NCBI GenBank assembly: GCA_020201485.1
Contig: JAIVGT010000074.1
Span: forward strand, 1 to 5,241
From: Halobacteriales archaeon
GTDB taxonomy: Archaea > Thermoplasmatota > SW-10-69-26 > JACQPN01 > JAIVGT01
Reading direction: 5' to 3'
Length of the DNA: 5,241 nt
The number at the start of each line of letters is the position of its first letter. Position 1 is the first letter of the stretch. The position numbers and the translations under genes were made by a program. Below the pieces are notes generated by a model, which worked only from the letters and a program-made list of their open reading frames with translations, was not told the origin of the DNA and ran no database searches. Shown piece after piece: positions 1-4,315 of the stretch.

Positions 1-78
1 GGCGCGCAGGATGGCGAGGCGCGTGTCGCTGGCCAGGACCTTGAGCGCCTCCCGGTCCAGGGTGAGGCGGAACTCCAC
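1..78 (-). CDS. Partial N-terminus of a winged-HTH (ArsR-like) transcriptional regulator
   Basis: Only the first 26 residues lie in the window; the gene continues past the left edge. Read on the minus strand, the peptide ends in ALKVLASDTRLAILRA, the typical first helix of archaeal ArsR/MarR-like winged-helix regulators (consensus of the form 'LxALasdtRlaIL'). I chose the GTG at 78 because a TATA-like element (minus-strand GCTTTATG, 103-110) is centred about 28 nt upstream, the spacing expected for a leaderless archaeal transcript. In-frame ATGs at 105 and 120 would overlap or precede that box. The gene is divergent from the DHH phosphoesterase gene, so it may regulate itself or its neighbour. 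No DNA-recognition helix is visible, so the subfamily and ligand cannot be named. Confidence 0.62.
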   Translation of the reverse strand, partial: MEFRLTLDREALKVLASDTRLAILRA

Positions 79-102
79 GCTGCCCCATGTCCGCCCGGGG
101 AG

Positions 103-110
103 CATAAAGC
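103..110 (-). promoter_or_regulatory. TATA-like element for the HTH regulator gene
   Basis: The minus-strand sequence GCTTTATG is centred about 28 nt upstream of the GTG at 78. This matches the TATA-to-start distance of archaeal leaderless promoters. No good Shine-Dalgarno precedes that GTG. Confidence 0.45.
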
Positions 111-125
111 CAGCGGGCATCGTCG

Positions 126-139
126 GGTCGGGCCCGACC
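126..139. promoter_or_regulatory. Perfect 14-bp palindrome, candidate operator
   Basis: GGTCGGGCCCGACC reads identically on both strands and has no spacer. It lies between the two divergent promoters, just upstream of the TATA-like element of the DHH gene (146-154) and about 50 bp upstream of the regulator's proposed start. A dimeric winged-HTH protein could bind it, and the adjacent regulator is the obvious candidate. This is inferred from position and symmetry only, and GC-rich DNA produces such palindromes more readily than average DNA. Confidence 0.4.
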
Positions 140-145
140 GCGCAG

Positions 146-154
146 CCTTTCAAG
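146..154 (+). promoter_or_regulatory. TATA-like element for the DHH phosphoesterase gene
   Basis: CCTTTCAAG is one of the few A/T-containing stretches here. It is centred about 27 nt before the ATG at 177, which suggests transcription starts at or next to the start codon. The sequence directly before that ATG (GCCGCCTCCG) has no Shine-Dalgarno. Confidence 0.45.
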
Positions 155-176
155 CGCGAGCGCTTTGCCGCCTCCG

Positions 177-1100
177 ATGGAGGACGTGCTCGCCCTCTTG
201 TCCCGGGAGCCCCGGGTGTACCTGCTGCACAAGCAGGCGGATGCGGATGCGGTCGGAGCGGCCGTCGCGCTGAGCCAGCGCTTCCCCGGCACCATCGCCG
301 GGCACGCGAGCGTGGGCGCGGCGGCGACGCGGGTCGCGGAGCGCTTCGGCGCGAAGGTGCAGCTCGACCCGCCCCTCGACGGCTACGCCGTGGGCATCGC
401 GCTCGACTGCGGCTCGCCCGGCATGCTCGGCGCCCTGCCCCCGGGCCTGCCCCTCGTCGTCATCGACCACCACCGGGAGGGCGGCTGGCCGCAGGTCCAG
501 GCGCGCCTCGTCGAGCCGGAGACGACGAGCACGTGCGAGGTCGTGCTCAAGCTGCTCTGGGCGCTCGGCGAGGGCCTGCAGCCGGACGAGGCGCTCGCCC
601 TGCTGTGCGGGCTGGTCGCGGACACGCAGCGCTTCAGGCTCGCCACGAAGGACACGCTCGGCAGCGCGTTCGTGCTCATGGAGAGCGGCGCGGAGCTGCC
701 CGAGGCCATCGCCCTCCTGGAGCAGCCGGCGGCCGAGGAGCGCAGCGAGCGCATCGCGCGCCTGCGCGCGGCGCAGCGGGCGGAGGTCGAGGAGGTGCGC
801 GGCTGGCTCGTGGCGCGCGCCCAGGTCGGGAGCTACGAGGCGAGCGCGGCCCAAGGCCTGGTGCACCTCGGGGCGGACGTGGCCTTCGTCGCGGCGCAGC
901 GCGACGCGGAGGCGAGCGTGAGCGCGCGCGTGCGGCGCGGCGTGGAGCTCGACCTGGCCAAGGTCATGCAGCGCGCGGGCCGGAGCCTGGGCGCGGCGTG
1001 GAGCGGGGGCGGGCATGCCGGCGCAGCCGGGCTGACGGGCAAGGGCGACGCGGCGCGCGCCCTGCAGGCGTGCGTGCAGGCCCTGCGGGAGGGGGCATGA
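177..1100 (+). CDS. DHH/DHHA1-family phosphoesterase (RecJ/NrnA-like)
   Basis: A 307-residue, metal-dependent phosphoesterase with the complete catalytic core. Motif I is H18-x3-D22-x-D24 in HKQADADAVGA; motif II is D77 in ALDCGSP; motif III is D97-H98-H99; motif IV is D149 in LVADT. These residues normally bind two Mn2+/Mg2+ ions. The C-terminal DHHA1 substrate-binding domain carries G277-G-G-H280 followed by AGAAG. The size fits a minimal two-domain NrnA or archaeal DHH protein and is too short for a bacterial RecJ with an OB fold. Family members hydrolyse nanoRNA, single-stranded DNA, pAp or cyclic dinucleotides; which substrate applies here cannot be decided from sequence. An in-frame TTG at 165 is possible, but the ATG at 177 fits the leaderless promoter spacing. 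The stop overlaps the next gene (ATGA), so the two are probably translated together. No signal peptide or membrane segment is seen, so a cytoplasmic protein is expected. Confidence 0.93.
   Translation: MEDVLALLSREPRVYLLHKQADADAVGAAVALSQRFPGTIAGHASVGAAATRVAERFGAKVQLDPPLDGYAVGIALDCGSPGMLGALPPGLPLVVIDHHREGGWPQVQARLVEPETTSTCEVVLKLLWALGEGLQPDEALALLCGLVADTQRFRLATKDTLGSAFVLMESGAELPEAIALLEQPAAEERSERIARLRAAQRAEVEEVRGWLVARAQVGSYEASAAQGLVHLGADVAFVAAQRDAEASVSARVRRGVELDLAKVMQRAGRSLGAAWSGGGHAGAAGLTGKGDAARALQACVQALREGA
1087..1092 (+). promoter_or_regulatory. Shine-Dalgarno of the metallopeptidase gene
   Basis: GGGAGG lies in the last codons of the DHH gene, four bases before the ATG at 1097. It fixes that start and supports translation from a shared transcript, unlike the leaderless upstream gene. 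Confidence 0.7.
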
Positions 1101-1537
1101 GCTTCGCCATCGACTGGCAGGTCGCGCCCGACGTGCAAGGCCGCATCGTCGCCATCATCGAGGCCCTGGGCCTGGCGCACATCGACCCGGCGCGCATCGT
1201 GTGCGTGCGGAGCACGGGGAGCAAGGCGCGCTTCCTCGCCCGCATCTGGCCCCTGGCGCGGGTGTGGCAGCTGGCCCTGGGCGTGGAGCCGCACTACGTC
1301 ATCGAGGTCAAGCACGAGCGCTTCGACAAGCTCGGCAGGGAGGACCAGGACGAGGTCCTCATCCACGAGCTCATGCACATTCCGCGCACGTTCAGCGGCG
1401 CGGTCCTGCCCCACCGCCACAACGGCGGGAACATCGACGACCGGAGCGTCGCGGTATTGGCCCAGCGCTGGCGGCGGCACCAGCGGGAGCAGGCCGCTCC
1501 GCCCCGGCCCGAACCCTCGAAGGCTCATTCCGCCTGA
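1097..1537 (+). CDS. Small putative zinc metallopeptidase (COG4900 / phage-metallopeptidase-like)
   Basis: A 146-residue protein with the zincin motif H90-E91-L-M-H94 in IHELMHIP. Two nearby histidines follow (H106 and H108 in LPHRHNGGNIDD), and one of them is the likely third zinc ligand. The compact size, the HELxHIP form and the following 'PH..' segment match the predicted archaeal and phage metallopeptidases grouped as COG4900/putative phage metallopeptidase. I name this family from memory of its pattern. The N-terminal half has the sequence VRSTGSKARFLARIW and may recognise the substrate. There is no signal peptide, so it probably acts inside the cell. The last ~20 residues are polar and Pro-rich. 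The substrate is unknown; the fold resembles that of SprT/Wss1-like proteases, but no specific function should be assumed. The ATGA overlap with the DHH gene indicates one operon. The long open frame that extends upstream of this ATG is a shadow of the DHH gene. Confidence 0.87.
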   Translation: MSFAIDWQVAPDVQGRIVAIIEALGLAHIDPARIVCVRSTGSKARFLARIWPLARVWQLALGVEPHYVIEVKHERFDKLGREDQDEVLIHELMHIPRTFSGAVLPHRHNGGNIDDRSVAVLAQRWRRHQREQAAPPRPEPSKAHSA

Positions 1538-1615
1538 CGGCCAGCCAGCCCGGGCAGGGCGGGCATCCGGCCGGGGAATGCCGGGTCGGAGCCCCGTCGG
1601 CCAACGAGGCGGTTG

Positions 1616-1676
1616 CATCCTCTTTGTTCGATAAGGATGGACGAAACCCGTGGCTGGGACAGGTCTCGCGAACAAA
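1616..1676 (+). repeat. Overlapping inverted repeats, possible H-type pseudoknot
   Basis: CATCCT (1616-1621) pairs with AGGATG (1634-1639). The loop between them contains TTTGTTCG (1623-1630), a perfect complement of CGAACAAA (1669-1676). Both stems can form together as a pseudoknot with 1-, 3- and 29-nt connectors. One 8-bp inverted repeat in a gap this size is not very unlikely by chance, so only the combination is suggestive. Confidence 0.35.
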
Positions 1677-1722
1677 TCCCGGTGGTTGGTCGCAACTCCC
1701 ATTGGTGGAACACCCCCTTGGG

Positions 1723-1734
1723 GAAAGTATATTC
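1723..1734 (+). promoter_or_regulatory. BRE/TATA-like promoter of the PRC-barrel gene
   Basis: GAAAGTATATTC is the best TATA-like sequence in the window, with purines before GTATATT as in archaeal BRE-TATA pairs. Transcription would start near 1757, giving a leader of about 50 nt. This agrees with the clear Shine-Dalgarno of the downstream gene. Confidence 0.55.
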
Positions 1735-1758
1735 AGCCCCCCTCCGCTTACCCGTCAA

Positions 1759-1791
1759 GCCGGCCCCGGTTGCCCCTCGGGTCGTGCCGGC
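1759..1791 (+). promoter_or_regulatory. GC-rich stem-loop in the PRC-barrel gene leader
   Basis: GCCGGC (1759-1764) pairs with GCCGGC (1786-1791). Inside it CCCG (1765-1768) pairs with CGGG (1778-1781). The result is a 10-bp stem with a 4-nt bulge (TCGT) and a 9-nt loop. It ends seven bases before the Shine-Dalgarno and starts about where transcription is predicted to start, so it would form nearly the whole 5' leader. It may protect the mRNA or tune translation, but no ligand-binding RNA class is recognised. Confidence 0.4.
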
Positions 1792-1798
1792 CCACCTG

Positions 1799-1804
1799 GG
1801 TGAT
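1799..1804 (+). promoter_or_regulatory. Shine-Dalgarno of the PRC-barrel gene
   Basis: GGTGAT matches the archaeal anti-SD core (ATCACC) and sits five bases before the ATG at 1810, which sets that start. Confidence 0.7.
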
Positions 1805-1809
1805 CTTCG

Positions 1810-2094
1810 ATGTCGTCGGACCTCCGCGAGAAACTTGTGCTGGATTGGAACAACGTCCCCATCGGCACCATCCGCGACGCGCAGCTCGACCCGAAGACGA
1901 AGACCGTCCGCTCCCTCTTGATCAACCTCAATTCCGACGCCCAGACGAAGCTCGGCGCCGGACAGGACGTCGTCATCCCCATCCAGTACGTGTTCGGCAT
2001 CCGGCGGGGCGAGATCACGCTCGACCGAAGCCTCGGCGAGATCCGGCGCATCGAGGGCTTCTCCGCGCCCGCTGGCCCCAGCTTCCCGAGCTGA
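1810..2094 (+). CDS. PRC-barrel domain protein
   Basis: A 94-residue protein that is essentially a single PRC-barrel. The domain starts at about residue 8 with LVLDWNNVPIGTIRDA (the usual 'v.d..G..iG.v.d' opening), runs through the strand VRSLLINL (residues 33-40), then VVIPIQYVFGI (54-64) and ends with LDRSLGEIRRI at about residue 81. The last dozen residues are a Ser/Pro-rich tail. Stand-alone PRC-barrel proteins are frequent in archaea; the domain also occurs in RimM (rRNA processing) and in photosynthetic reaction-centre subunit H. The specific partner is unknown, and a role in RNA processing or cell division is possible but not shown here. The gene has its own promoter and hairpin leader, and it ends five bases before the stop of the convergent uppS gene. 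There is no membrane segment or signal peptide. Confidence 0.86.
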   Translation: MSSDLREKLVLDWNNVPIGTIRDAQLDPKTKTVRSLLINLNSDAQTKLGAGQDVVIPIQYVFGIRRGEITLDRSLGEIRRIEGFSAPAGPSFPS

Positions 2095-2099
2095 GCGGC

Positions 2100-2879
2100 T
2101 CACGTGCCCTGCCGGCGCTGCCGCGACTGGTAGGCGCGCAGCGCGCGCAGGAAATCCAGCTTCTTGAACCCCGGCCAGAGCACGTCCATGAAGAACAGCT
2201 CGCTGTAGGCGAGCTGCCACAGGAGGAAGTTGCTGATGCGCTCCTCCCCGCTCGTGCGCAGGATGAGGTCCGGGTCGGGCAGGGCATGCGTGTAGAGATG
2301 CTCGCTCACCGTCTGCTCGTCGATGTCGGCCAGGGCGAGCTTCCCCGCCTGGACCTCGTGGGCGATGCTGCGGATGGCCTCGACGATCTCCTGCCGGCCG
2401 CCGTAGGCGACGGCCACGGTGAAGTGGTACTGGTCGTAGCGCGACGTGCGCTCCTCGGCGTGGCGGATGGCGTCGCGCACGTGGTCGGGCAGGGCTTGGA
2501 GCTGGCCGATGGCGCGCACGCGCACCTGGTTCTTGTGCACGCGCTCGTCCTCGGCCATCCTGCGGAAGTTGTCCTCGAACAGGCGCATCAGGGCGCGCAC
2601 CTCGAGGCTCTCGCGCCGGAAGTTCTCCGTGCTGAAGGCGTACACGGTGAGGTAGCGCACGCCCGTCTCCAGGCACCAGTCGAGCACGCTCTCCAGCGTG
2701 TCCCGGCCGAGCTCGTGGCCCTTCCACGGGTCCAGCCCCATCTCCTGGGCGAAGCGGCGGTTGCCGTCCATGATGATGGCGACGTGCCGGGGCACGGGCT
2801 GGGACCGGACCTCGGCGAGGAGGGCGCGCTCCACGCTGCGCGCCACCGCGTCGCTGAGCGCGCCGCCGAGGTCCACCAT
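2100..2879 (-). CDS. uppS: Polyprenyl (undecaprenyl-type) diphosphate synthase, cis-prenyltransferase
   Basis: A 259-residue enzyme that adds isopentenyl diphosphate units in cis to an allylic diphosphate, making the long lipid carrier used for glycan transfer across the membrane. In archaea it extends geranylgeranyl or farnesyl diphosphate, and the product feeds dolichol-type carriers for N-glycosylation. All family motifs are intact: HVAIIMDGNRRFA with catalytic/Mg-binding D38; FSTENFRR (82-89); AVAYGGRQEIVEA (156-168); DLILRTSGEERISNFLLWQ (204-222) with R208 and R214 for the IPP diphosphate; and SELFF with E227, followed by DVLWP. GNRRFA replaces the bacterial GNGRWA, a form I associate with archaea. 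The ATG at 2879 is preferred: a TATA-like CTTTTG is centred ~28 nt upstream and no Shine-Dalgarno is present. A TTG at 2906 is the alternative (268 residues). The gene is convergent with the PRC gene and divergent from tRNA-Gly. Confidence 0.96.
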   Translation of the reverse strand: MVDLGGALSDAVARSVERALLAEVRSQPVPRHVAIIMDGNRRFAQEMGLDPWKGHELGRDTLESVLDWCLETGVRYLTVYAFSTENFRRESLEVRALMRLFEDNFRRMAEDERVHKNQVRVRAIGQLQALPDHVRDAIRHAEERTSRYDQYHFTVAVAYGGRQEIVEAIRSIAHEVQAGKLALADIDEQTVSEHLYTHALPDPDLILRTSGEERISNFLLWQLAYSELFFMDVLWPGFKKLDFLRALRAYQSRQRRQGT

Positions 2880-2903
2880 GGTTGGGCGCAAGCGCCGAGC
2901 AGG

Positions 2904-2909
2904 CAAAAG
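2904..2909 (-). promoter_or_regulatory. TATA-like element for uppS
   Basis: The minus-strand sequence CTTTTG, in a CCCTTTTGCC context, is centred about 27.5 nt upstream of the ATG at 2879. It resembles the elements before the HTH and DHH genes and suggests a leaderless uppS mRNA. Confidence 0.4.
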
Positions 2910-2934
2910 GGTTGCCCACGGCTGCGCTCTACGC

Positions 2935-2944
2935 TAAGGTTAAG
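2935..2944 (+). promoter_or_regulatory. A/T-rich element upstream of tRNA-Gly
   Basis: TAAGGTTAAG is the only A/T-rich stretch before the tRNA. It is centred about 33 nt upstream of the mature 5' end, as expected for a TATA box with a very short leader. On the minus strand it reads CTTAACCTTA, about 60 nt before uppS, so it could also give a leadered uppS transcript. Confidence 0.4.
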
Positions 2945-2972
2945 CGACAAGGCGGGGTTGCCGCGGGCGCGC

Positions 2973-3044
2973 GCGGACGTAGTCTAGTGGTTAGGACTGA
3001 AGCTTCCCAAGCTTCTAGCCCGGGTTCGAATCCCGGCGTCCGCA
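2973..3044 (+). tRNA. tRNA-Gly (anticodon CCC)
   Basis: A complete 72-nt cloverleaf without intron. The acceptor stem is GCGGACG/CGTCCGC (2973-2979 with 3037-3043), with discriminator A3044. The D-arm pairs GTCT with GGAC and has GG in the loop. The anticodon stem is GAAGC/GCTTC around the loop TTCCCAA, which puts CCC at 3006-3008 and reads GGG glycine codons. The T-arm is CCGGG-TTCGAAT-CCCGG (3020-3036). The following bases (TCC) are not CCA, so CCA must be added after transcription, as in many archaea. The gene is transcribed away from uppS and ends 12 bases before the stop of the convergent PAS-protein gene. No hairpin follows it. Confidence 0.97.
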
Positions 3045-3056
3045 TCCTTCCCGGGC

Positions 3057-3902
3057 TCAGCCCGCCGCGTGCTCGCGGAAATGGCGCTTCCCGGCGAGCG
3101 CCTTCGCGTACTCGTCCTTGCTCAGGATGTTCTCGTCGAGGCGCTGGTCGGTGTGGCAGAAATCGCGGAAGAACGCCGCGACCCGCTCCGGATGCGGCAT
3201 CACCTCCTCGCGCAGGTAGTTCACGTCCACGTTCACGCACACCGCGCCGACCACGCCGTAGTCGCGGCGGAGGATGGGGATGGTGGTGCACTTGAAGCGG
3301 CGCGCGCCGATGACGAGCTCGTAGTTCAGCTTGTCCTGCTGGTTGCGCTGCCGCCGCTTCAGGTCGACGAGCAGGTTCGTCGTGCCGTCGCCGAGGCGGC
3401 GCCCGGTGACGTTGTTCTCCAGGGCCACGAGCGAGTGCCCGGGGTCGGCGAGGTTGTGCAGCAGGATCTCGATGCCCTGGTTGGGGAACGACTCGCCCAG
3501 GAGGCGCACCAGGCGGCTGTAGTTCTCGAGGAACTCCTGCATGTCGCTCACCACCGAGCCGCCGTCGTACTTCTCGAACAGGCGCTCGTACGCCGCCCGC
3601 CCCGCCCCGTCCAGCCGGCCGCGCACCTGGTGCTGCTCGCCGAGGAACACGAGCTGCCGCGCCGCCTTGTAGTCCCGGTCCTTCAGGAAATGGCGCACGC
3701 CGCGCTGGAACGCCTCGAGGTCGAAGGCCGGCATGCCATCGGCGTCGACCTTGAACGGATAGAAGTCGTACGACTCGAGGTTGCGCCCCGTGCGGCGGCG
3801 CTCGGCCATCTTGCCCCAGAAGAAGCCGCCGGCGAGAAGCACGGCCGAGGCGATGACGGACGCGGCGAGGTTCACGACGATGTCATCGGGGAGGCCGGCC
3901 AT
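3057..3902 (-). CDS. Membrane-anchored protein with a YheO-like PAS domain
   Basis: A 281-residue protein. Residues ~8-30 form one hydrophobic helix (IVVNLAASVIASAVLLAGG...), followed by positive residues (KMAERRRTGR), which predicts a single membrane anchor with the rest in the cytoplasm. Residues ~42-120 are a mixed linker region containing the notable YDFYPF. Residues ~123-228 resemble the PAS domain of YheO-type regulators (Pfam PAS_6): GIEILLHNLADPGHSLVALE (143-162), VTGRRLGD (165-172), RRFKCTTIPILRRDYG (201-216) and VVGAVCVNVDVNYL (217-230). YheO proteins normally continue into a C-terminal HTH; here a 51-residue charged tail (ENILSKDEYAKALAGKRHF) replaces it, with no HTH visible. I infer a membrane-located sensor or scaffold that must signal through a partner. 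The ATG at 3902 is placed just before the anchor. It follows the dodecin gene by 49 nt on the same strand, possibly in one transcript. The ligand is unknown. Confidence 0.78.
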   Translation of the reverse strand: MAGLPDDIVVNLAASVIASAVLLAGGFFWGKMAERRRTGRNLESYDFYPFKVDADGMPAFDLEAFQRGVRHFLKDRDYKAARQLVFLGEQHQVRGRLDGAGRAAYERLFEKYDGGSVVSDMQEFLENYSRLVRLLGESFPNQGIEILLHNLADPGHSLVALENNVTGRRLGDGTTNLLVDLKRRQRNQQDKLNYELVIGARRFKCTTIPILRRDYGVVGAVCVNVDVNYLREEVMPHPERVAAFFRDFCHTDQRLDENILSKDEYAKALAGKRHFREHAAG

Positions 3903-3951
3903 GCTGGCGCTCGACCGGCCCCCGGGACGATGAACGTTGCGACCCGGCGCC

Positions 3952-4248
3952 TCACGGCCGCGCCGTGCGCTCGATGCCGAAGGCGACGCGCAGGTCCACC
4001 TTGTACTCCAGCACCTCGCCGTCCCGGCACTTCACGCTCATGCTCACCACGTGCGCGCCGCTGATGCCGCGCGTCGTCGCGGACGCGTCCTGCAGCGCGC
4101 CCCGCACCGCGTCCTCGAAGCTGCGCCGGGAGGAGCCGATGATCTCCACGACCTTCGCCGTGCGGTGCTCGTGCCGGCCATCGCTGCGCTCGCTCACGGT
4201 CGCGACGCGGGTCGTCGGGCGCTCCTTGCGCATCGCCTTGCGGGCCAT
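3952..4248 (-). CDS. Dodecin-family protein with altered flavin site
   Basis: A 98-residue product from the ATG at 4248. The core starts about 30 residues in: AKVVEIIGSSRRSFEDAVRG, then HVVSMSVKCRDG and EYKVDLRVAFGIE, the beta-alpha-beta-beta pattern and 'SxxSxEDAvrxAl' signature of dodecins (~65-70 residues), which assemble into 12-subunit shells. In known flavin-binding dodecins a Trp after the helix stacks on the flavin and a Gln in the third strand contacts it. By hand alignment to the Halobacterium protein from memory, these are Gly (in GISGAHVV) and Lys (in EYKVDLRVAF) here, so flavin storage may be lost. The ~30-residue basic N-terminal extension is unusual and its start is uncertain: ATGs at 4281, 4254 and 4233 and a GTG at 4197 are also in frame, and none has a clear Shine-Dalgarno or TATA element. 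It probably shares a transcript with the flanking minus-strand genes. Confidence 0.8.
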   Translation of the reverse strand: MARKAMRKERPTTRVATVSERSDGRHEHRTAKVVEIIGSSRRSFEDAVRGALQDASATTRGISGAHVVSMSVKCRDGEVLEYKVDLRVAFGIERTARP

Positions 4249-4315
4249 GGTCATCGGGGGAGCGAGCGCGCCCGCCGGCATCAACGCATCGCCCGCATCG
4301 TCCGACCTCGCATCC

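Larger units (their letters stand above)
1538..1809 (+). other. Non-coding intergenic region, structured and less GC-rich in the middle
   Basis: This 272-base stretch is the largest gap in the window. No frame gives a convincing protein, and the open frames crossing it are extensions of shadows. From about 1600 to 1740 the base composition is visibly richer in A/T than the genes. In order it holds a small hairpin (1616-1639), an inverted repeat that could turn that hairpin into a pseudoknot (1623-1676), a tetraloop hairpin GTTG-GTCG-CAAC (1685-1696), a TATA-like element (1723-1734), and a GC-rich leader hairpin (1759-1791) before the Shine-Dalgarno of the PRC-barrel gene. The first part could be the 3' end of the metallopeptidase transcript; TCTTTGTT at 1621-1628 is a weak U-rich termination candidate. 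It could also be a small RNA. I recognise no known RNA family (no RNase P, SRP or C/D-box signature). Confidence 0.55.

Noticed and set aside
86..88. ATG on the minus strand at 88 as start of the HTH gene
   Set aside because: It is not in frame with the ALKVLASDTRLAIL helix; the GTG at 78 is, and it has the expected promoter spacing.
11..1096. Long plus-strand open frame running into the metallopeptidase frame
   Set aside because: It overlaps the whole DHH gene in another frame and its product is Arg/Ala/Gly-rich low-complexity sequence, as expected from off-frame GC-rich DNA. The real start is the ATG at 1097 behind a Shine-Dalgarno.
1538..1809. A known structured RNA gene (RNase P, SRP, C/D-box RNA or tRNA) in the intergenic gap
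   Set aside because: GTTCGA at 1626 recalls a tRNA T-loop, and GGAAAGT at 1722 recalls RNase P, but no cloverleaf or further conserved RNase P segments are present, nor C/D boxes.
1525..2919. 464-codon minus-strand open frame
   Set aside because: It lies antisense to the PRC gene and in the wrong frame of uppS; the product has Arg/Pro/Ala-rich composition and no family motif.
1650..2987. 445-codon plus-strand open frame
   Set aside because: It is antisense to uppS and crosses the PRC gene in another frame, a typical shadow in GC-rich coding DNA.
3069..4064. Long plus-strand open frame opposite the PAS-protein gene
   Set aside because: The opposite strand encodes a protein with a membrane helix and recognisable PAS motifs; the plus-strand product is a His/Val/Ala/Glu-rich shadow.
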